64,000 bases of DNA from Sporosarcina sp. E16_8 (lineage in GTDB: Bacteria > Bacillota > Bacilli > Bacillales_A > Planococcaceae). The notes beneath the pieces are model-generated. The model made no database searches and was not told the origin of the DNA. It saw nothing but the letters and a program-made list of their open reading frames with translations. The stretch lies in assembly GCF_017347095.1 (NCBI RefSeq), contig NZ_JADPRZ010000005.1:121574-185573 (forward strand), given 5' to 3'. Positions 1 to 9,328 of the stretch are shown here, piece after piece; within the stretch, counting starts at the first letter, position 1; each line of letters begins with the position of its first letter. The position numbers and the translations under genes were made by a program.

Positions 1-566
1 CTTCCTTTGCTGCCTTAGAATTCAGTGCCCCAGTAGGCTCATCTGCAAATAACATTTTCGGCTTGTTAATCAGCGACCGGCATATACATGCTCGTTGTAA
101 TTGTCCACCTGAAACCTCGGTGATGTCATGGCTAGCTAATTTAATAATACCAAGCCTCTTCATAAGCTTATCTGCATCAGCATTCACATCGCTACGACTG
201 CGTTTACTCCCATTACTCTTCAAAGCTTGATAGCCCGATAGAATAATATTATCATAAATAGACAGATTTTTCAGCATATTAATTTGCTGAAAGATAAACC
301 CCATCTTATGCAGCCTTATCTCAGCCATCTGTTTCTCTGAGAGCTTTGAAAGACTTATTCCGTCAAAAATGACCTCGCCAGCTGTTAAGCGATCCATACC
401 ACTGACAGTGTACAGCAATGTAGATTTCCCTGAACCAGATGGCCCCATAATTGAAACAAACTCTCCCTCCTGCAAGGTGAAGTTAATATTTCTTAACACA
501 TTATTTTGTTGTTTGTTCACGATGTAAGTTTTGCATAAGTTCTCAACAGTTAATACTGCACGCATG
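1..566 (-). CDS. ABC transporter ATP-binding protein (partial, C-terminus off the window)
   Basis: This is the ATPase of a MacB/LolD-like exporter; ATP hydrolysis would drive the FtsX-type permease encoded just upstream in the same direction. The reading frame starts at ATG 564-566 behind GGGAGGA and stays open to position 1. It shows Walker A GPSGSGKST near residue 42, a Q-loop (FIFQQINML), the signature VSGGQLQRA, and Walker B with the D-loop region (MLFADEPTGAL). Only the last roughly 40 residues are missing. Its start lies 24 bp after the permease stop, so the two are very likely one transcript. The substrate cannot be read from the sequence; peptides or lipoproteins are typical of the family. 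Confidence 0.9.
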
Positions 567-590
567 ACTAGATTCCTCCCGCTCGTTTGA

Positions 591-2945
591 TTATTCCTCA
601 TTCATGTTCCACACTTGTATTTTTTTGATTTGTCCGCAACTAGAGTAAACCGCTAATAAGACAACAATTACGATCAACAGTGGATACCATACATAAACTT
701 GTAAGGCTACAATATTCATGTCGAACTTCGTTAAACCGAATAAACTAAACAACACGCCTCCTAGTTTTTCTCCAAATACATTCGCAATAAATAGACCCAA
801 TACAATGGATGCAACAAGCAGAATTAGAATACGCAAACTTTGCCATAGTTTTACTTGCCCATTCGTAAAACCAAGACTTTTCATAATTGCAATCCCTTGC
901 ACTTCTTTGGTAATTAAAAGCCTAACAAAAAGACTCGTAATAAAGAATATTATGAGACTCATAATCGCAATAATTAAGACAATAATCATCTTAAGTTGGC
1001 CCATAAACCCTCCAGTCAAATCGCCCATCATATCCATGGAACTTTTGATAGTGAGGTGACCTAACTGTTTTTTCATATTTTCCATAATTAGCGGTTTTTC
1101 ATCAGCGGGAGCATTTATATTTCCCGTAAATTGATAAGCTGCTACATGTACAGGCTTAAAAGCATCTGATAATCGAACCATATACCCTTCATTGGTAATC
1201 GTTTGAAGAGTTCCAGAAATTAGGAAGGCCTGTTTTTTTCCTTCGATATCAAAAACAATTGAATCCCCAATGACTTTGTTGTATTTTTCTGACATAATGC
1301 CTGTTATCGCAATTTCATTCTCAAGCTTCGGAGCCACTCCGTCCAAGTAGTCATACTGTATTATCTTAGACTCGTTTTTCGTACCAATAATACGCCTGCC
1401 ACCCTCGCCATTATCGGGAATATGTTTGGTGTTGAAATAATAATCAGCCGAGATTGTGACGTCGAAGTTCTTGTCACGAAACTCTTGTTCTAACAAATCC
1501 ATCTCGTTCTGAACCTTAGACATCGAGCCCTCGGATGTCTCTGTTGCTGGGTAAAAATCAGCCTGGGTTGTTCCAAAATAACTAATAAAATTCGGCGCTA
1601 GTATTGTGTTGGCTAAATTGATTGGAATAAGAATAATCACAGTGCTTAATACAAATGTAAGAATTAATGTGGAATATCCTTTCATCTGATTTAGCACATC
1701 ACTAATCGCTAAGAACAAGGCAGTATGAAGAAATTTACTTTTATGAAGAGACGTTTTTCTGGATGCCTTAAAACGCTCCCCGTTATTTCCCTGTCTAATT
1801 GCGTCAACCGGAGAAGCCTTATTTATTTTACGAACACACATCGAGCAAAATAATAATGTAACAGCTACAATAGCAACTGTGCTTAATGCAGCGACAACCA
1901 AGCTGGTACTGCCAACGGGCACAATTACATATTCCGATACTCTTCGTGACATAATTACCGTGAGAGGAAGGCTTATTGCTAAACCGATTACACCACCCAC
2001 GGCAGATAATCCAAAATACTTAGTAAGATACAGTCTTCTAATACTGGCATTCGTAAAGCCAATTGCTTTCATAACACCGATTTCCTTGTAATCATCCTGT
2101 ATCGTGGAAAAAATAGTGAATCGTAAGGTCAAAAAAGAAATAAAGACCAAAAATAAGCTAACAATAAATAAGATAGCTGACATAATACGATCCGTCATAA
2201 ATGACAGTTCCACAAGCGCTTTGTCAATTTCCATAATGCTTAGAATATCCGACTTTGAAAATTCTATTGAAAGATCAGTTTCACTTTCTTCTGGGCTTTT
2301 GACAATACTCCATAACTTAATCCAAGTTTCCTCGGGCAAACTTTGCTTTATTTCATCATAATCATGCTGCGAAATTATAAGTCTTTTTAGGCCAATTAGA
2401 TCAGATCCCAGAAGCGCATCTTTAAAAAATTCTTTCACTATAAAGGTTTTAGATAACCCTTCAACATCAATTGTGAGCTGATCTCCAAGTTTAATCCCCG
2501 TCGTATTCTTAATGTTAATCGGTAATCCTATTTCTCCCTCTTCCACTTTAAATCGTTCATCATTTTGCCCAAAAACATAATTTACATCTACAGGTAGGGT
2601 CGTCAAGAAAATACTAATATTTCCTGATAGTTCCTTACTCCCACTTGGAACGGTGAAGGCTTTCGAAGAAACACCAATTTGAACATCAGAGTAGTAAGAA
2701 CCAATAGAATTCTGACTACTCATCCACTCTTCAATCTTTTTGTCGTTCTCTGGTGTGTTAGAGATCATAATATTGAGATCAGCGACCTGACTTGTTCTAA
2801 TAAAATTATCTACAGCCGTTGTTGTGGAGACCATTAAATTGGTACTAGTAGCAATAAGTGTTGATGCCAAAGTAATTAGAATAAAGAGCACGGTATTCAT
2901 AGCCTTTTTACGCTTCAAGTCCTTTTTTAGTATTTTCAGAAACAC
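591..2945 (-). CDS. FtsX-like ABC transporter permease, 784 aa
   Basis: This is the membrane subunit of an ABC exporter of the MacB/LolC type. It has an N-terminal membrane helix (residues about 17-37), a large outer domain, and a first FtsX core with helices from about residue 255 to 370 that contains EIGVMKAIGFTNASIRR. A second helix group near 410-445, a second outer domain and a second FtsX core (about 650-775, with GIAIMKSLGFTNGQVK) follow. This is the duplicated-FtsX layout, not the BceB layout. The start is GTG, with AAAGGGG about nine bases upstream. It is followed after 24 bp by its ATPase. No regulator or two-component pair adjoins it, so its substrate is unknown. Confidence 0.88.
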   Translation of the reverse strand: MFLKILKKDLKRKKAMNTVLFILITLASTLIATSTNLMVSTTTAVDNFIRTSQVADLNIMISNTPENDKKIEEWMSSQNSIGSYYSDVQIGVSSKAFTVPSGSKELSGNISIFLTTLPVDVNYVFGQNDERFKVEEGEIGLPINIKNTTGIKLGDQLTIDVEGLSKTFIVKEFFKDALLGSDLIGLKRLIISQHDYDEIKQSLPEETWIKLWSIVKSPEESETDLSIEFSKSDILSIMEIDKALVELSFMTDRIMSAILFIVSLFLVFISFLTLRFTIFSTIQDDYKEIGVMKAIGFTNASIRRLYLTKYFGLSAVGGVIGLAISLPLTVIMSRRVSEYVIVPVGSTSLVVAALSTVAIVAVTLLFCSMCVRKINKASPVDAIRQGNNGERFKASRKTSLHKSKFLHTALFLAISDVLNQMKGYSTLILTFVLSTVIILIPINLANTILAPNFISYFGTTQADFYPATETSEGSMSKVQNEMDLLEQEFRDKNFDVTISADYYFNTKHIPDNGEGGRRIIGTKNESKIIQYDYLDGVAPKLENEIAITGIMSEKYNKVIGDSIVFDIEGKKQAFLISGTLQTITNEGYMVRLSDAFKPVHVAAYQFTGNINAPADEKPLIMENMKKQLGHLTIKSSMDMMGDLTGGFMGQLKMIIVLIIAIMSLIIFFITSLFVRLLITKEVQGIAIMKSLGFTNGQVKLWQSLRILILLVASIVLGLFIANVFGEKLGGVLFSLFGLTKFDMNIVALQVYVWYPLLIVIVVLLAVYSSCGQIKKIQVWNMNEE

Positions 2946-3250
2946 GGTATAACCCCTTTCTCATTCTGTCTATTCACATTATAAAGGGGTAGTTATTAAA
3001 TAATCCTAAAGTCAAATGTGAAAAAAACAAAAAAATCGACGCTTCTGTAAAAATGATAGCAATGTAAATACCATTTTAGAGAGGGCGATTTTTATGCATA
3101 ATGCAAAGATACCTATTTATTGTTAATAACAAATAAAGGTTCCGTAACAAATCAATAGGGGTCTCTTCCATTTATTAATTATTTTAATCCAGCAATGATG
3201 TAAAGTTAGTTACTATATTCATCATTTTGGATTCAATGCAACGCTAGTGT
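2946..3250. other. Intergenic region, no gene seen
   Basis: No frame with a plausible ribosome site is seen between the permease and the dispersed repeat that begins near 3251. The stretch is A+T rich and presumably carries the promoter of the leftward transporter operon. Nothing more specific can be supported. Confidence 0.5.
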
Positions 3251-3436
3251 CCCCCATCAGTATAACGAACAAATCTAGCGAAGGAGCGACACGAATGAAA
3301 GGCAGCCTACTATCACCGCGTCCGGAAGGAGCCGGAGTAATAAAACCTAGGAGGGATGCTAGTTCAATTCCTCTCGAGTGACCTTCTGGTGGACTTATTG
3401 CTTGAGGCTCTCACCAATCGACTAAACCGCGTTGAA
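3251..3436 (+). repeat. Dispersed repeat R1, copy A
   Basis: About 185 bp match a second copy, inverted, at 27371-27551. Shared blocks include GTATAACGAACAAAT, TAGCGAA, AATGAAAGGC, CCGCGTCC and GGAGCCGGAG, spread along the whole length with substitutions and small indels between them. In this copy a short frame begins at the ATG at 3295 (M-K-G-S) and stops at about 3381. Copy B keeps a longer version of the same frame. The identity of the element is unknown. Confidence 0.75.
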
Positions 3437-3481
3437 ATAACATCCCATTTATTAAGTGCCGACTATATAGTTAGTTAATAC

Positions 3482-3922
3482 TCAAGACTTTTTGAGTTTA
3501 TTTTTGTCAAATGGCAAACCTAATTGCTTCCTATAAAAGTTGAAATTTAGTTCGACGTGTCGTAATAATCGTTTATTTTTATCAAATAACGTTAAACTAT
3601 CTTCGTAGTGTTCCCACCTGATGTCCTTTTTAATGGCCCAAATAATCGAATCTAAATCAGGATCAACTAGTTCATAGTTCCTTTTTATAACGTCTTCAAT
3701 TTCAAAAAAAGATTCTTTTGTAATCCCGTCATATCCGTCACCAGGCACAGTAGCTGCTACGAGTAATTTTAATACAGGGGTATAAACATTTTTCAAGATT
3801 TCTGTTTTATATTTTACCGCTTCGTTTCGTATCTCTTTCATTAGCTGAAAATGATAGTTAAAAAAACTTGTGATAATGATTGTAATTGAAGAACTGACTA
3901 ACGCAATGATGACTTCTTTCAC
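3482..3922 (-). CDS. Hypothetical membrane-anchored protein, 146 aa
   Basis: No family was recognised. The first 25 residues form one hydrophobic helix (VIIALVSSSITIIITSFF), followed by a charged, probably helical cytoplasmic or extracellular part rich in Lys, Glu and Asp. The start ATG has AGGAGAG upstream, which supports a real gene. It stands alone, with repeat R1 downstream and a hairpin upstream. Single-helix proteins of this size in Bacillales are often of unknown function, and no role is proposed. Confidence 0.6.
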   Translation of the reverse strand: MKEVIIALVSSSITIIITSFFNYHFQLMKEIRNEAVKYKTEILKNVYTPVLKLLVAATVPGDGYDGITKESFFEIEDVIKRNYELVDPDLDSIIWAIKKDIRWEHYEDSLTLFDKNKRLLRHVELNFNFYRKQLGLPFDKNKLKKS

Positions 3923-4010
3923 TGCCCTCTCTCCTAACGCTTCTATTCAACCGATATAGCCATTATATTCAGGTCGAGTAATGCAGTGTGTACAATCACC
4001 AGGTAATAGA

Positions 4011-4045
4011 AACAGCCGCCTACTCAATTTGAGCGGGCGGCTGTT
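4011..4045 (-). terminator. Hairpin after the MFS gene
   Basis: A 10-bp perfect stem (AACAGCCGCC with GGCGGCTGTT) encloses a 15-nt loop. It lies about 100 bp past the stop of the leftward exporter gene. The T-run after it is weak on the minus strand (TTTCTATT), so termination efficiency is uncertain. Confidence 0.55.
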
Positions 4046-4113
4046 ATATTTGTTGAAAGAAAGAACCCCATTGAATTCTCTGCGACTAGCCCTTGAAAAG
4101 CGCCTTCGCTTAG

Positions 4114-4149
4114 ATTATATAGGTATTCATTTGTTCATTATATATAGTT
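4114..4149 (-). repeat. Repeat R5 motif at the stop codon of the MFS gene
   Basis: Read on the minus strand, the stop TAA is followed by CTATATATAATGAACAAATG and then AATACCTATATAA. The same pattern, ACTATAT, GTTGAAC, ATATG, ATACCTATATA, recurs at 33116, 51263 and 55412. The nearby sequence GCGCCTTCGCT is shared with the R4 element at 45542. Confidence 0.55.
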
Positions 4150-5347
4150 AGTTTTGTTCAACTTTGACTCTTGAAAGTCCAAAATACGCGAGGACTGCAA
4201 TTAAACTTGAAGCGAAGATAATAGCTCCCATCGGAATTGCGGTCTCTTCGCCTGCTATTCCAACAAGTGGTGCCGTGATTGCGCCTAATATGAATGGCAG
4301 TAATCCAAGTAATGCCGATGCACTACCCGCAATATGCCCTTGCTTTTCCATCGCGAGTGAAAAGGAGGATGTCGAAATGATACCAATCGAAGCGACGAAA
4401 AAGAAGATAGGTACAACGATTGTAATAAGTGGTCCATTCATTAAAACTGCAATCAATAGCAGTGTACCTGAAGTTATAGAGATAAATAAACCCGATTCCA
4501 AAAAACGTTTTTCTGAGACAACACCCGTTAAGCGTCCTACTACCTGGGTCCCAATAATTAGTCCAAATCCATTCATACCGAATAATAAGCTGAATTTCTG
4601 TGGTGAGACTCCATATATATTTTGATAAACGAAGGGTGTCCCGGCGACATAAGCAAAAATGCCGGCCATGATGAAACCTTGCGCAAGTGCATACCCCATG
4701 AACTGTTTATTTTTCAGCAGCGACAGAAAGTTTTTTAATGTATGAGAGAGGTTACTTGGAACGCGCATTTGTTCCGGCAATGTTTCATCCATTCTCCATA
4801 GGACAATGACAAATAGCAAAAAGCCGATTGCGCTTAAAACAGCGAATACACCAGTCCACTCAGTAAACGCAAGAATACCTCCTCCAAGAACTGGTGCGAG
4901 GATTGGCGCCAAGTTATTAATCAGCATGAGTAAAGCGAAAAACTTCGTCAATTCTCGTCCGCTATATAAATCTCGGACGACAGCCCTTGAAATAACGATA
5001 CCCGCAGCCGCGGCAAAGCCCTGCAAGAAACGTGCTGCAATGAAGAACCCGATATTCGGGGAAAATACACATAAAATTGATGCGATGAAATAGGCAATAA
5101 GTGCAATAAGCAACGGCTTTTTCCGTCCGTGGACATCACTCATTGGTCCAAGAATAAGTTGACCTAACCCGATACCTAGTAAGCAGGCAGTTAAACTCAC
5201 CTGTACATAGGTAGCAGTGGTGCCAAAAGCACTTACAATTGTAGGGAATGAAGGTAAATACATATCTATTGTTAATGGACCCATCGCTGCCAGTGTTCCT
5301 AGAAGTAATGCAAACCGTATTCGTTTATTTCCTTTAAGTGGTCCCAT
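4148..5347 (-). CDS. Bcr/CflA-family multidrug MFS exporter
   Basis: This is a proton-driven drug efflux protein of the major facilitator superfamily with 12 predicted membrane helices. It has the DHA1 signature after helix 1 (GPLTIDMYLPSFPTI) and motif A in loop 2-3 (GPMSDVHGRKKPL). A helix-4/5 region of Bcr type follows (RFLQGFAAAAGIVISRAVVRDL). About 400 residues is the usual family length. The start is either ATG at 5347 or TTG two codons earlier; AAAGGT lies upstream and the choice is uncertain. It is a single gene with a hairpin and repeat R5 immediately downstream. The drug range cannot be told from sequence. Confidence 0.88.
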   Translation of the reverse strand: MGPLKGNKRIRFALLLGTLAAMGPLTIDMYLPSFPTIVSAFGTTATYVQVSLTACLLGIGLGQLILGPMSDVHGRKKPLLIALIAYFIASILCVFSPNIGFFIAARFLQGFAAAAGIVISRAVVRDLYSGRELTKFFALLMLINNLAPILAPVLGGGILAFTEWTGVFAVLSAIGFLLFVIVLWRMDETLPEQMRVPSNLSHTLKNFLSLLKNKQFMGYALAQGFIMAGIFAYVAGTPFVYQNIYGVSPQKFSLLFGMNGFGLIIGTQVVGRLTGVVSEKRFLESGLFISITSGTLLLIAVLMNGPLITIVVPIFFFVASIGIISTSSFSLAMEKQGHIAGSASALLGLLPFILGAITAPLVGIAGEETAIPMGAIIFASSLIAVLAYFGLSRVKVEQN

Positions 5348-5509
5348 GTTCAATAACGACCTTTCTATGATTGAAAAAACTCCCTATGTATGTGATGAAA
5401 TCTCTACAGATGAATCACAAGTATTCTACTATATTACCAAAACGCCATATAGTAAAGAAGGATGATTTAGTTTCAAACCATCCCCACTAATTAATCAATG
5501 AAATCAGCA

Positions 5510-5935
5510 TTATTTAAGGAATTCTTTATAAGCGATAACCTTTAATGCTAGAATTTCTTCATCTGTGAGCTTTCCTTCAATATTTTTTAACAGCTCTTGT
5601 ATTTCCTCATTCGACATTCCCTTTTGGGCGTTAGATTGAATAGCTTGAAGTTCACTGTAACCGATTTTTTTAATTAATACTCTTGTTGCCTGCTCTTTTG
5701 TTGTAAAAGGAAGATTACTTTTTTCAACATTTGCACCTTCTTCAATGAAACGCATTAATTCAGGGTCATTTGCTACCAGTTGTTTAATTTCGTTTAACTG
5801 TCCGCTATTTTCTAATTCAGCAGTTACAACGTTCAGTACTTTATCGGAAGCGATATTGGTTCCGACATAATAGATCCCATACCCAGCTCCGCCAATAATT
5901 AATACGATAAGGAAAAGGATCTTCAACAGCTTCAT
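5510..5935 (-). CDS. Hypothetical protein with N-terminal membrane anchor, 141 aa
   Basis: Residues 5-24 are hydrophobic (ILFLIVLIIGGAGYGIYYV), giving an uncleaved signal anchor; the rest is acidic, helical and probably outside the membrane. A strong AGGAGGAAGACAT ribosome site precedes ATG. The C-terminal half (QATRVLIKKIGYSELQ, then repeated Glu/Leu segments) resembles helical-bundle proteins of unknown function found in Bacillaceae. No catalytic motif is visible, and it is monocistronic. Confidence 0.6.
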   Translation of the reverse strand: MKLLKILFLIVLIIGGAGYGIYYVGTNIASDKVLNVVTAELENSGQLNEIKQLVANDPELMRFIEEGANVEKSNLPFTTKEQATRVLIKKIGYSELQAIQSNAQKGMSNEEIQELLKNIEGKLTDEEILALKVIAYKEFLK

Positions 5936-5955
5936 ATGTCTTCCTCCTATTTTTG

Positions 5956-6042
5956 ATAGCTTAGGAAACTATAAAATCACGTACTGTGGATAAGCTGCAA
6001 CATAGAGATTTCAAGTCCAGACTCAAGCGCTTTTGTTCTTTA
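5956..6042 (+). repeat. Dispersed repeat R3, short copy
   Basis: The sequence TAGCTTAGGAAACTATAAAA, then CACGTACTGTGGATAA, AACATAGAGATTTCA and AGACTCAAGCGC, matches the copies at 22019-22246 (inverted) and 38312-38516. This copy lacks the roughly 100-bp centre seen in the others and joins the two ends directly. Confidence 0.65.
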
Positions 6043-6114
6043 GAAAAAACGTTAGCAGAATGCAAGTTTTCACATCCACTAACGTTTAACATATTGGTAA
6101 ATGCAGTCGTCACA

Positions 6115-7245
6115 TTACTCTTTTGAAGCCGTACGCGCCTCTGTCATTTGTTTCCAAACAGAACCTTTGGCATCTTCGCCTTCAGCAATTCGTTCAATTG
6201 CCATACGGATTTGGAGTTTAACTTCAAACTCCGGATCGTTTTCAGCCTCTTTCAAAGCAGGCAAAGCCTTGTCAGTTCCTGTTTCGTATAAAAACATAGC
6301 CGCACGCCAGCGAACCAGTTTATTTTTATCATTCAATGTTTCGATTGCTACCTGTTCGAACCCTTCGAAACCAAGGTCGCTCATGCAGTCTCCCGCCGTC
6401 CGACGCACGGCCCAACTTTTATCTTTAAGTGCTTTTTCAACATACGGAATGACCGCGTCGTCTTCAATCATACCAAGATAGACCGTTGCGAGACGTCTAA
6501 TTGACATCTTTTCATCGTCCAGAGCCTGTTCAAGAAGTGGTGCATCCGACATGTCTGGGTCAGGGATTTGATCCAGCAGTTGGAATCTAGTTTCCCATTG
6601 GTCCACTGAGAACTCCTCTAGCGAAATTTTTCTTCCGCGCTGGATACTTTCACTTTGTCCTTCATTCGCCTGACGGATAATAGCTAGCAAACGTTCTTCT
6701 GGATACGCCGCCTCTATCTCTAGAATAACCGTTTCACCGATTTCAGCTTTTTCTCCGTAACGGATTCCATAATCTGCCCATTTACGCAATAATATATAGT
6801 TCTCCACTTCACGACCATGAACCTTTTCCATCGCTTGCACAAAGCGTTCACTTAGTCCGAACCGTTCTTCGGATTCGCTATCGAACACTTTCACTTGAAG
6901 AGGGATGTCCTTGTAAGTTTGAACGTGTACGTATACTTCCCCGTAACTGTCGTCGATTTCTTCTACGGATTCCGTCTGCTCACTTTTCTCTTCATTGAAA
7001 ACAGCCTGGACGTCTGCAAGAATTGATTCCCATGCGACATTACCAATTCGCTCGACCGCCATGAAGTTCATGACGTGATAGATTCCTTTTACGCCATTAA
7101 TGTTCAATAAAGCTGAAGCTGGATAGGACGCTGTTTCTGCATCATTTTTTTTATAATTATGGCTCGTCCCTTTTGGTAATTCTGTATCGAGCACGATTTT
7201 CATGGAGTTAGGACTTGGTGTTGGTTCAATGGTTACGATTTTCAT
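6115..7245 (-). CDS. Conserved virulence factor C family protein (Nfu_N domain plus HEAT repeats)
   Basis: This protein belongs to the CvfC/YpgR family. Residues 1-85 form an Nfu N-terminal type domain (TPSPNSMKI, then GVKGIYHVMNFMAVER), as in iron-sulfur scaffold proteins, but no C-terminal CxxC Nfu domain is present. From about residue 215 to 365 there are helical HEAT-like repeats (MSIRRLATVYLGMI, AVRRTAGDCMSDLG, KLVRWRAAMFLYETG). In Staphylococcus aureus CvfC affects virulence-factor expression; its biochemical role is not settled. ATG follows AAAGGGGC. It lies 18 bp downstream of the ABC-F gene, and the two are probably co-transcribed. Confidence 0.82.
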   Translation of the reverse strand: MKIVTIEPTPSPNSMKIVLDTELPKGTSHNYKKNDAETASYPASALLNINGVKGIYHVMNFMAVERIGNVAWESILADVQAVFNEEKSEQTESVEEIDDSYGEVYVHVQTYKDIPLQVKVFDSESEERFGLSERFVQAMEKVHGREVENYILLRKWADYGIRYGEKAEIGETVILEIEAAYPEERLLAIIRQANEGQSESIQRGRKISLEEFSVDQWETRFQLLDQIPDPDMSDAPLLEQALDDEKMSIRRLATVYLGMIEDDAVIPYVEKALKDKSWAVRRTAGDCMSDLGFEGFEQVAIETLNDKNKLVRWRAAMFLYETGTDKALPALKEAENDPEFEVKLQIRMAIERIAEGEDAKGSVWKQMTEARTASKE

Positions 7246-7263
7246 GTTTATTTGCCCCTTTCG

Positions 7264-9144
7264 TTAGGACTTATTTAATTCTTGTAAAAAAGACCAACGT
7301 TCAATGAGTGTTTCGTATTTACCATTCAGTTCGTCAAGTGTTGCCGTCAGTTCTCTTAGTTTATCGTAATCTGAGCCAGTGGATGCCATTTCTGCCTCCG
7401 TTGCTTCGATTGACTTCTCTACATTTTCGATAGCTGATTCAATTGTTTCGTACTCTTTCTTTTCAGCGTACGTCATTTTCTTTTTTGGTTCCTGCTGAAC
7501 TGGCGTTTCTACCTCAACGATTGGCTCATGTACCACTTTTTCTTTAGGCACATAGGTTTCGAGGAAGTCAGAATAGATACCAAACCATGTGTCGACATCC
7601 CCTGATCCATCCATTACCCATAGTTTTGTTGACGTTCGATCTAGGAAGAAACGGTCATGCGAGATTGTGATGACAACGCCTGGGAATGTATCGATGAACG
7701 TTTCCAGTACAGAAAGAGTCTCAAGGTCGAGGTCATTCGTCGGTTCATCCAACAGCATGACGTTTGGTTGTTCCATTAGCAGTTTCAATAGATAAAGTCT
7801 TTTTCGTTCGCCACCTGATAATTTACCGATGGGTGTCCCGTGTGCTTGTGTGGGGAATAAAAACCGTTCCAACATTTGCGAAGCTGAAATTCGTACACCA
7901 TCAGCGCCTTCGATATCATTCGACGTATCACGAATGTATTCGATAATCCGCTTTTTCTCATCCATAAGTGGCGCGTGTTGTTGGAAATGAGCAATTTTAA
8001 CCGTCGTTCCTTTGTCAATGATTCCGCTGTCCGGTTCACTTGCTCCAGAAAACATATTTAATAATGTCGTTTTTCCTGCCCCGTTAGGTCCGACAACCGC
8101 GATCCGATCACCTGATTGAAGGATACTTGAGAAATTATCAATGATTTTTCTTCCGTCGAACGACTTAGAGATGCCGACTGCTTCAATCACTTTCTTACCA
8201 AGGCGTGTCGACTTAAGCGCGACTTCCATTTCTCCACCCGTGTCATCTTTTTTGACTTTCTCCGATAGGTCATCGAAGCGGTCAATTCGTGCTTTTTGCT
8301 TTGTCGATCTCGCTTTCGCGCCTCGTCTAATCCATTTCAGTTCTGAACGATAGCGATTTCGGAGTTTATCGTCCGTCGATGCAGCCATCTCCGCGCGAAT
8401 GGCTTTCGATTCAAGATAATTCCCGTAGTTACCTGTATGTGAATATAACGTTTTATCTGCAAGTTCATAGATATTGGTGGATAACTCGTCCAAAAAGTAG
8501 CGGTCATGGGTAACAAAGATGACAGCTCCTTGTTCATTTTTCAAGTAATCCGACAGCCACATAATTGAATCGACGTCGAGATGGTTTGTCGGTTCATCGA
8601 GTAGCAAAAGGTCGGCAGGCTCAATCAATACTTTAGCAAGTGTTACCCGTTTTTTCTGTCCGCCTGAAAGCTCGCCCATCTTCTTATCGAACGTTTCGAT
8701 ACCAAGTTTCGACAAAATAGTTCTTGCTTTTGAGTTAATATCCCAACCAGATAGATCGTCCATCTGGATTTGGAACTTTGAATATTGTTCCTGATTTAGT
8801 GTAGATTCCGGATCTGCCGAAAGTGCTTGAAGTGCGTACTCATACTCCAAGTTGACCTTGATAATCGGTGCGTCACTCTCGAACACCGTTTCCATCACTG
8901 TAAGTTCCGGGTCAATTGCTGGCTCTTGTGGTAAATAAACAATGCGGTATCTATTCGGATGTTCGGCCGAAATCGAATCAGCTTGTTCGACCCCTGCAAT
9001 GATTGATAATAAAGTCGATTTGCCTGTTCCATTGATGCCGAGCAGACCGACTTTTTCTCCGCTTATGACCGTAAACGCTATATTTTTAAACAATGTTTTC
9101 TCCCCAACAGTCTTCGTGAGGTTTTCGATAATCAATTGACTCAT
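7264..9144 (-). CDS. ABC-F family ATPase (YfmR/Uup-like), 626 aa
   Basis: This is a soluble ABC-F protein acting on ribosomes rather than a transporter. It has two nucleotide-binding domains, with Walker A GINGTGKST (about 36-44) and GPNGAGKTT (about 353-361). Both signatures are present (LSGGQKKR and LSGGERKR), as are both Walker B segments ending DEPTNHLD and DEPTNDLD. An arginine-rich linker lies between the domains, and a C-terminal coiled coil from about residue 545 (KKMTYAEKKEYETIE) matches the Uup/YfmR type. YfmR of B. subtilis, of nearly the same length, helps relieve ribosome stalling. Antibiotic protection (ARE) is less likely given the Uup-type tail. Confidence 0.88.
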   Translation of the reverse strand: MSQLIIENLTKTVGEKTLFKNIAFTVISGEKVGLLGINGTGKSTLLSIIAGVEQADSISAEHPNRYRIVYLPQEPAIDPELTVMETVFESDAPIIKVNLEYEYALQALSADPESTLNQEQYSKFQIQMDDLSGWDINSKARTILSKLGIETFDKKMGELSGGQKKRVTLAKVLIEPADLLLLDEPTNHLDVDSIMWLSDYLKNEQGAVIFVTHDRYFLDELSTNIYELADKTLYSHTGNYGNYLESKAIRAEMAASTDDKLRNRYRSELKWIRRGAKARSTKQKARIDRFDDLSEKVKKDDTGGEMEVALKSTRLGKKVIEAVGISKSFDGRKIIDNFSSILQSGDRIAVVGPNGAGKTTLLNMFSGASEPDSGIIDKGTTVKIAHFQQHAPLMDEKKRIIEYIRDTSNDIEGADGVRISASQMLERFLFPTQAHGTPIGKLSGGERKRLYLLKLLMEQPNVMLLDEPTNDLDLETLSVLETFIDTFPGVVITISHDRFFLDRTSTKLWVMDGSGDVDTWFGIYSDFLETYVPKEKVVHEPIVEVETPVQQEPKKKMTYAEKKEYETIESAIENVEKSIEATEAEMASTGSDYDKLRELTATLDELNGKYETLIERWSFLQELNKS

Positions 9145-9328
9145 AACAACACTTCCATTTCTAATATGTACCTCATCCTATCATAGCCGATTTACCTTAC
9201 TTTTTAAAAGAGTATTGTACTATCGCATGTATCTTATTAGTTGAAATATGCATGTTACGCGAGAATTATTGTTCCGAATTCCACAAAATGGTACGATTCT
9301 ATTCATAAGAATTCTGCGAAAGGATGTG

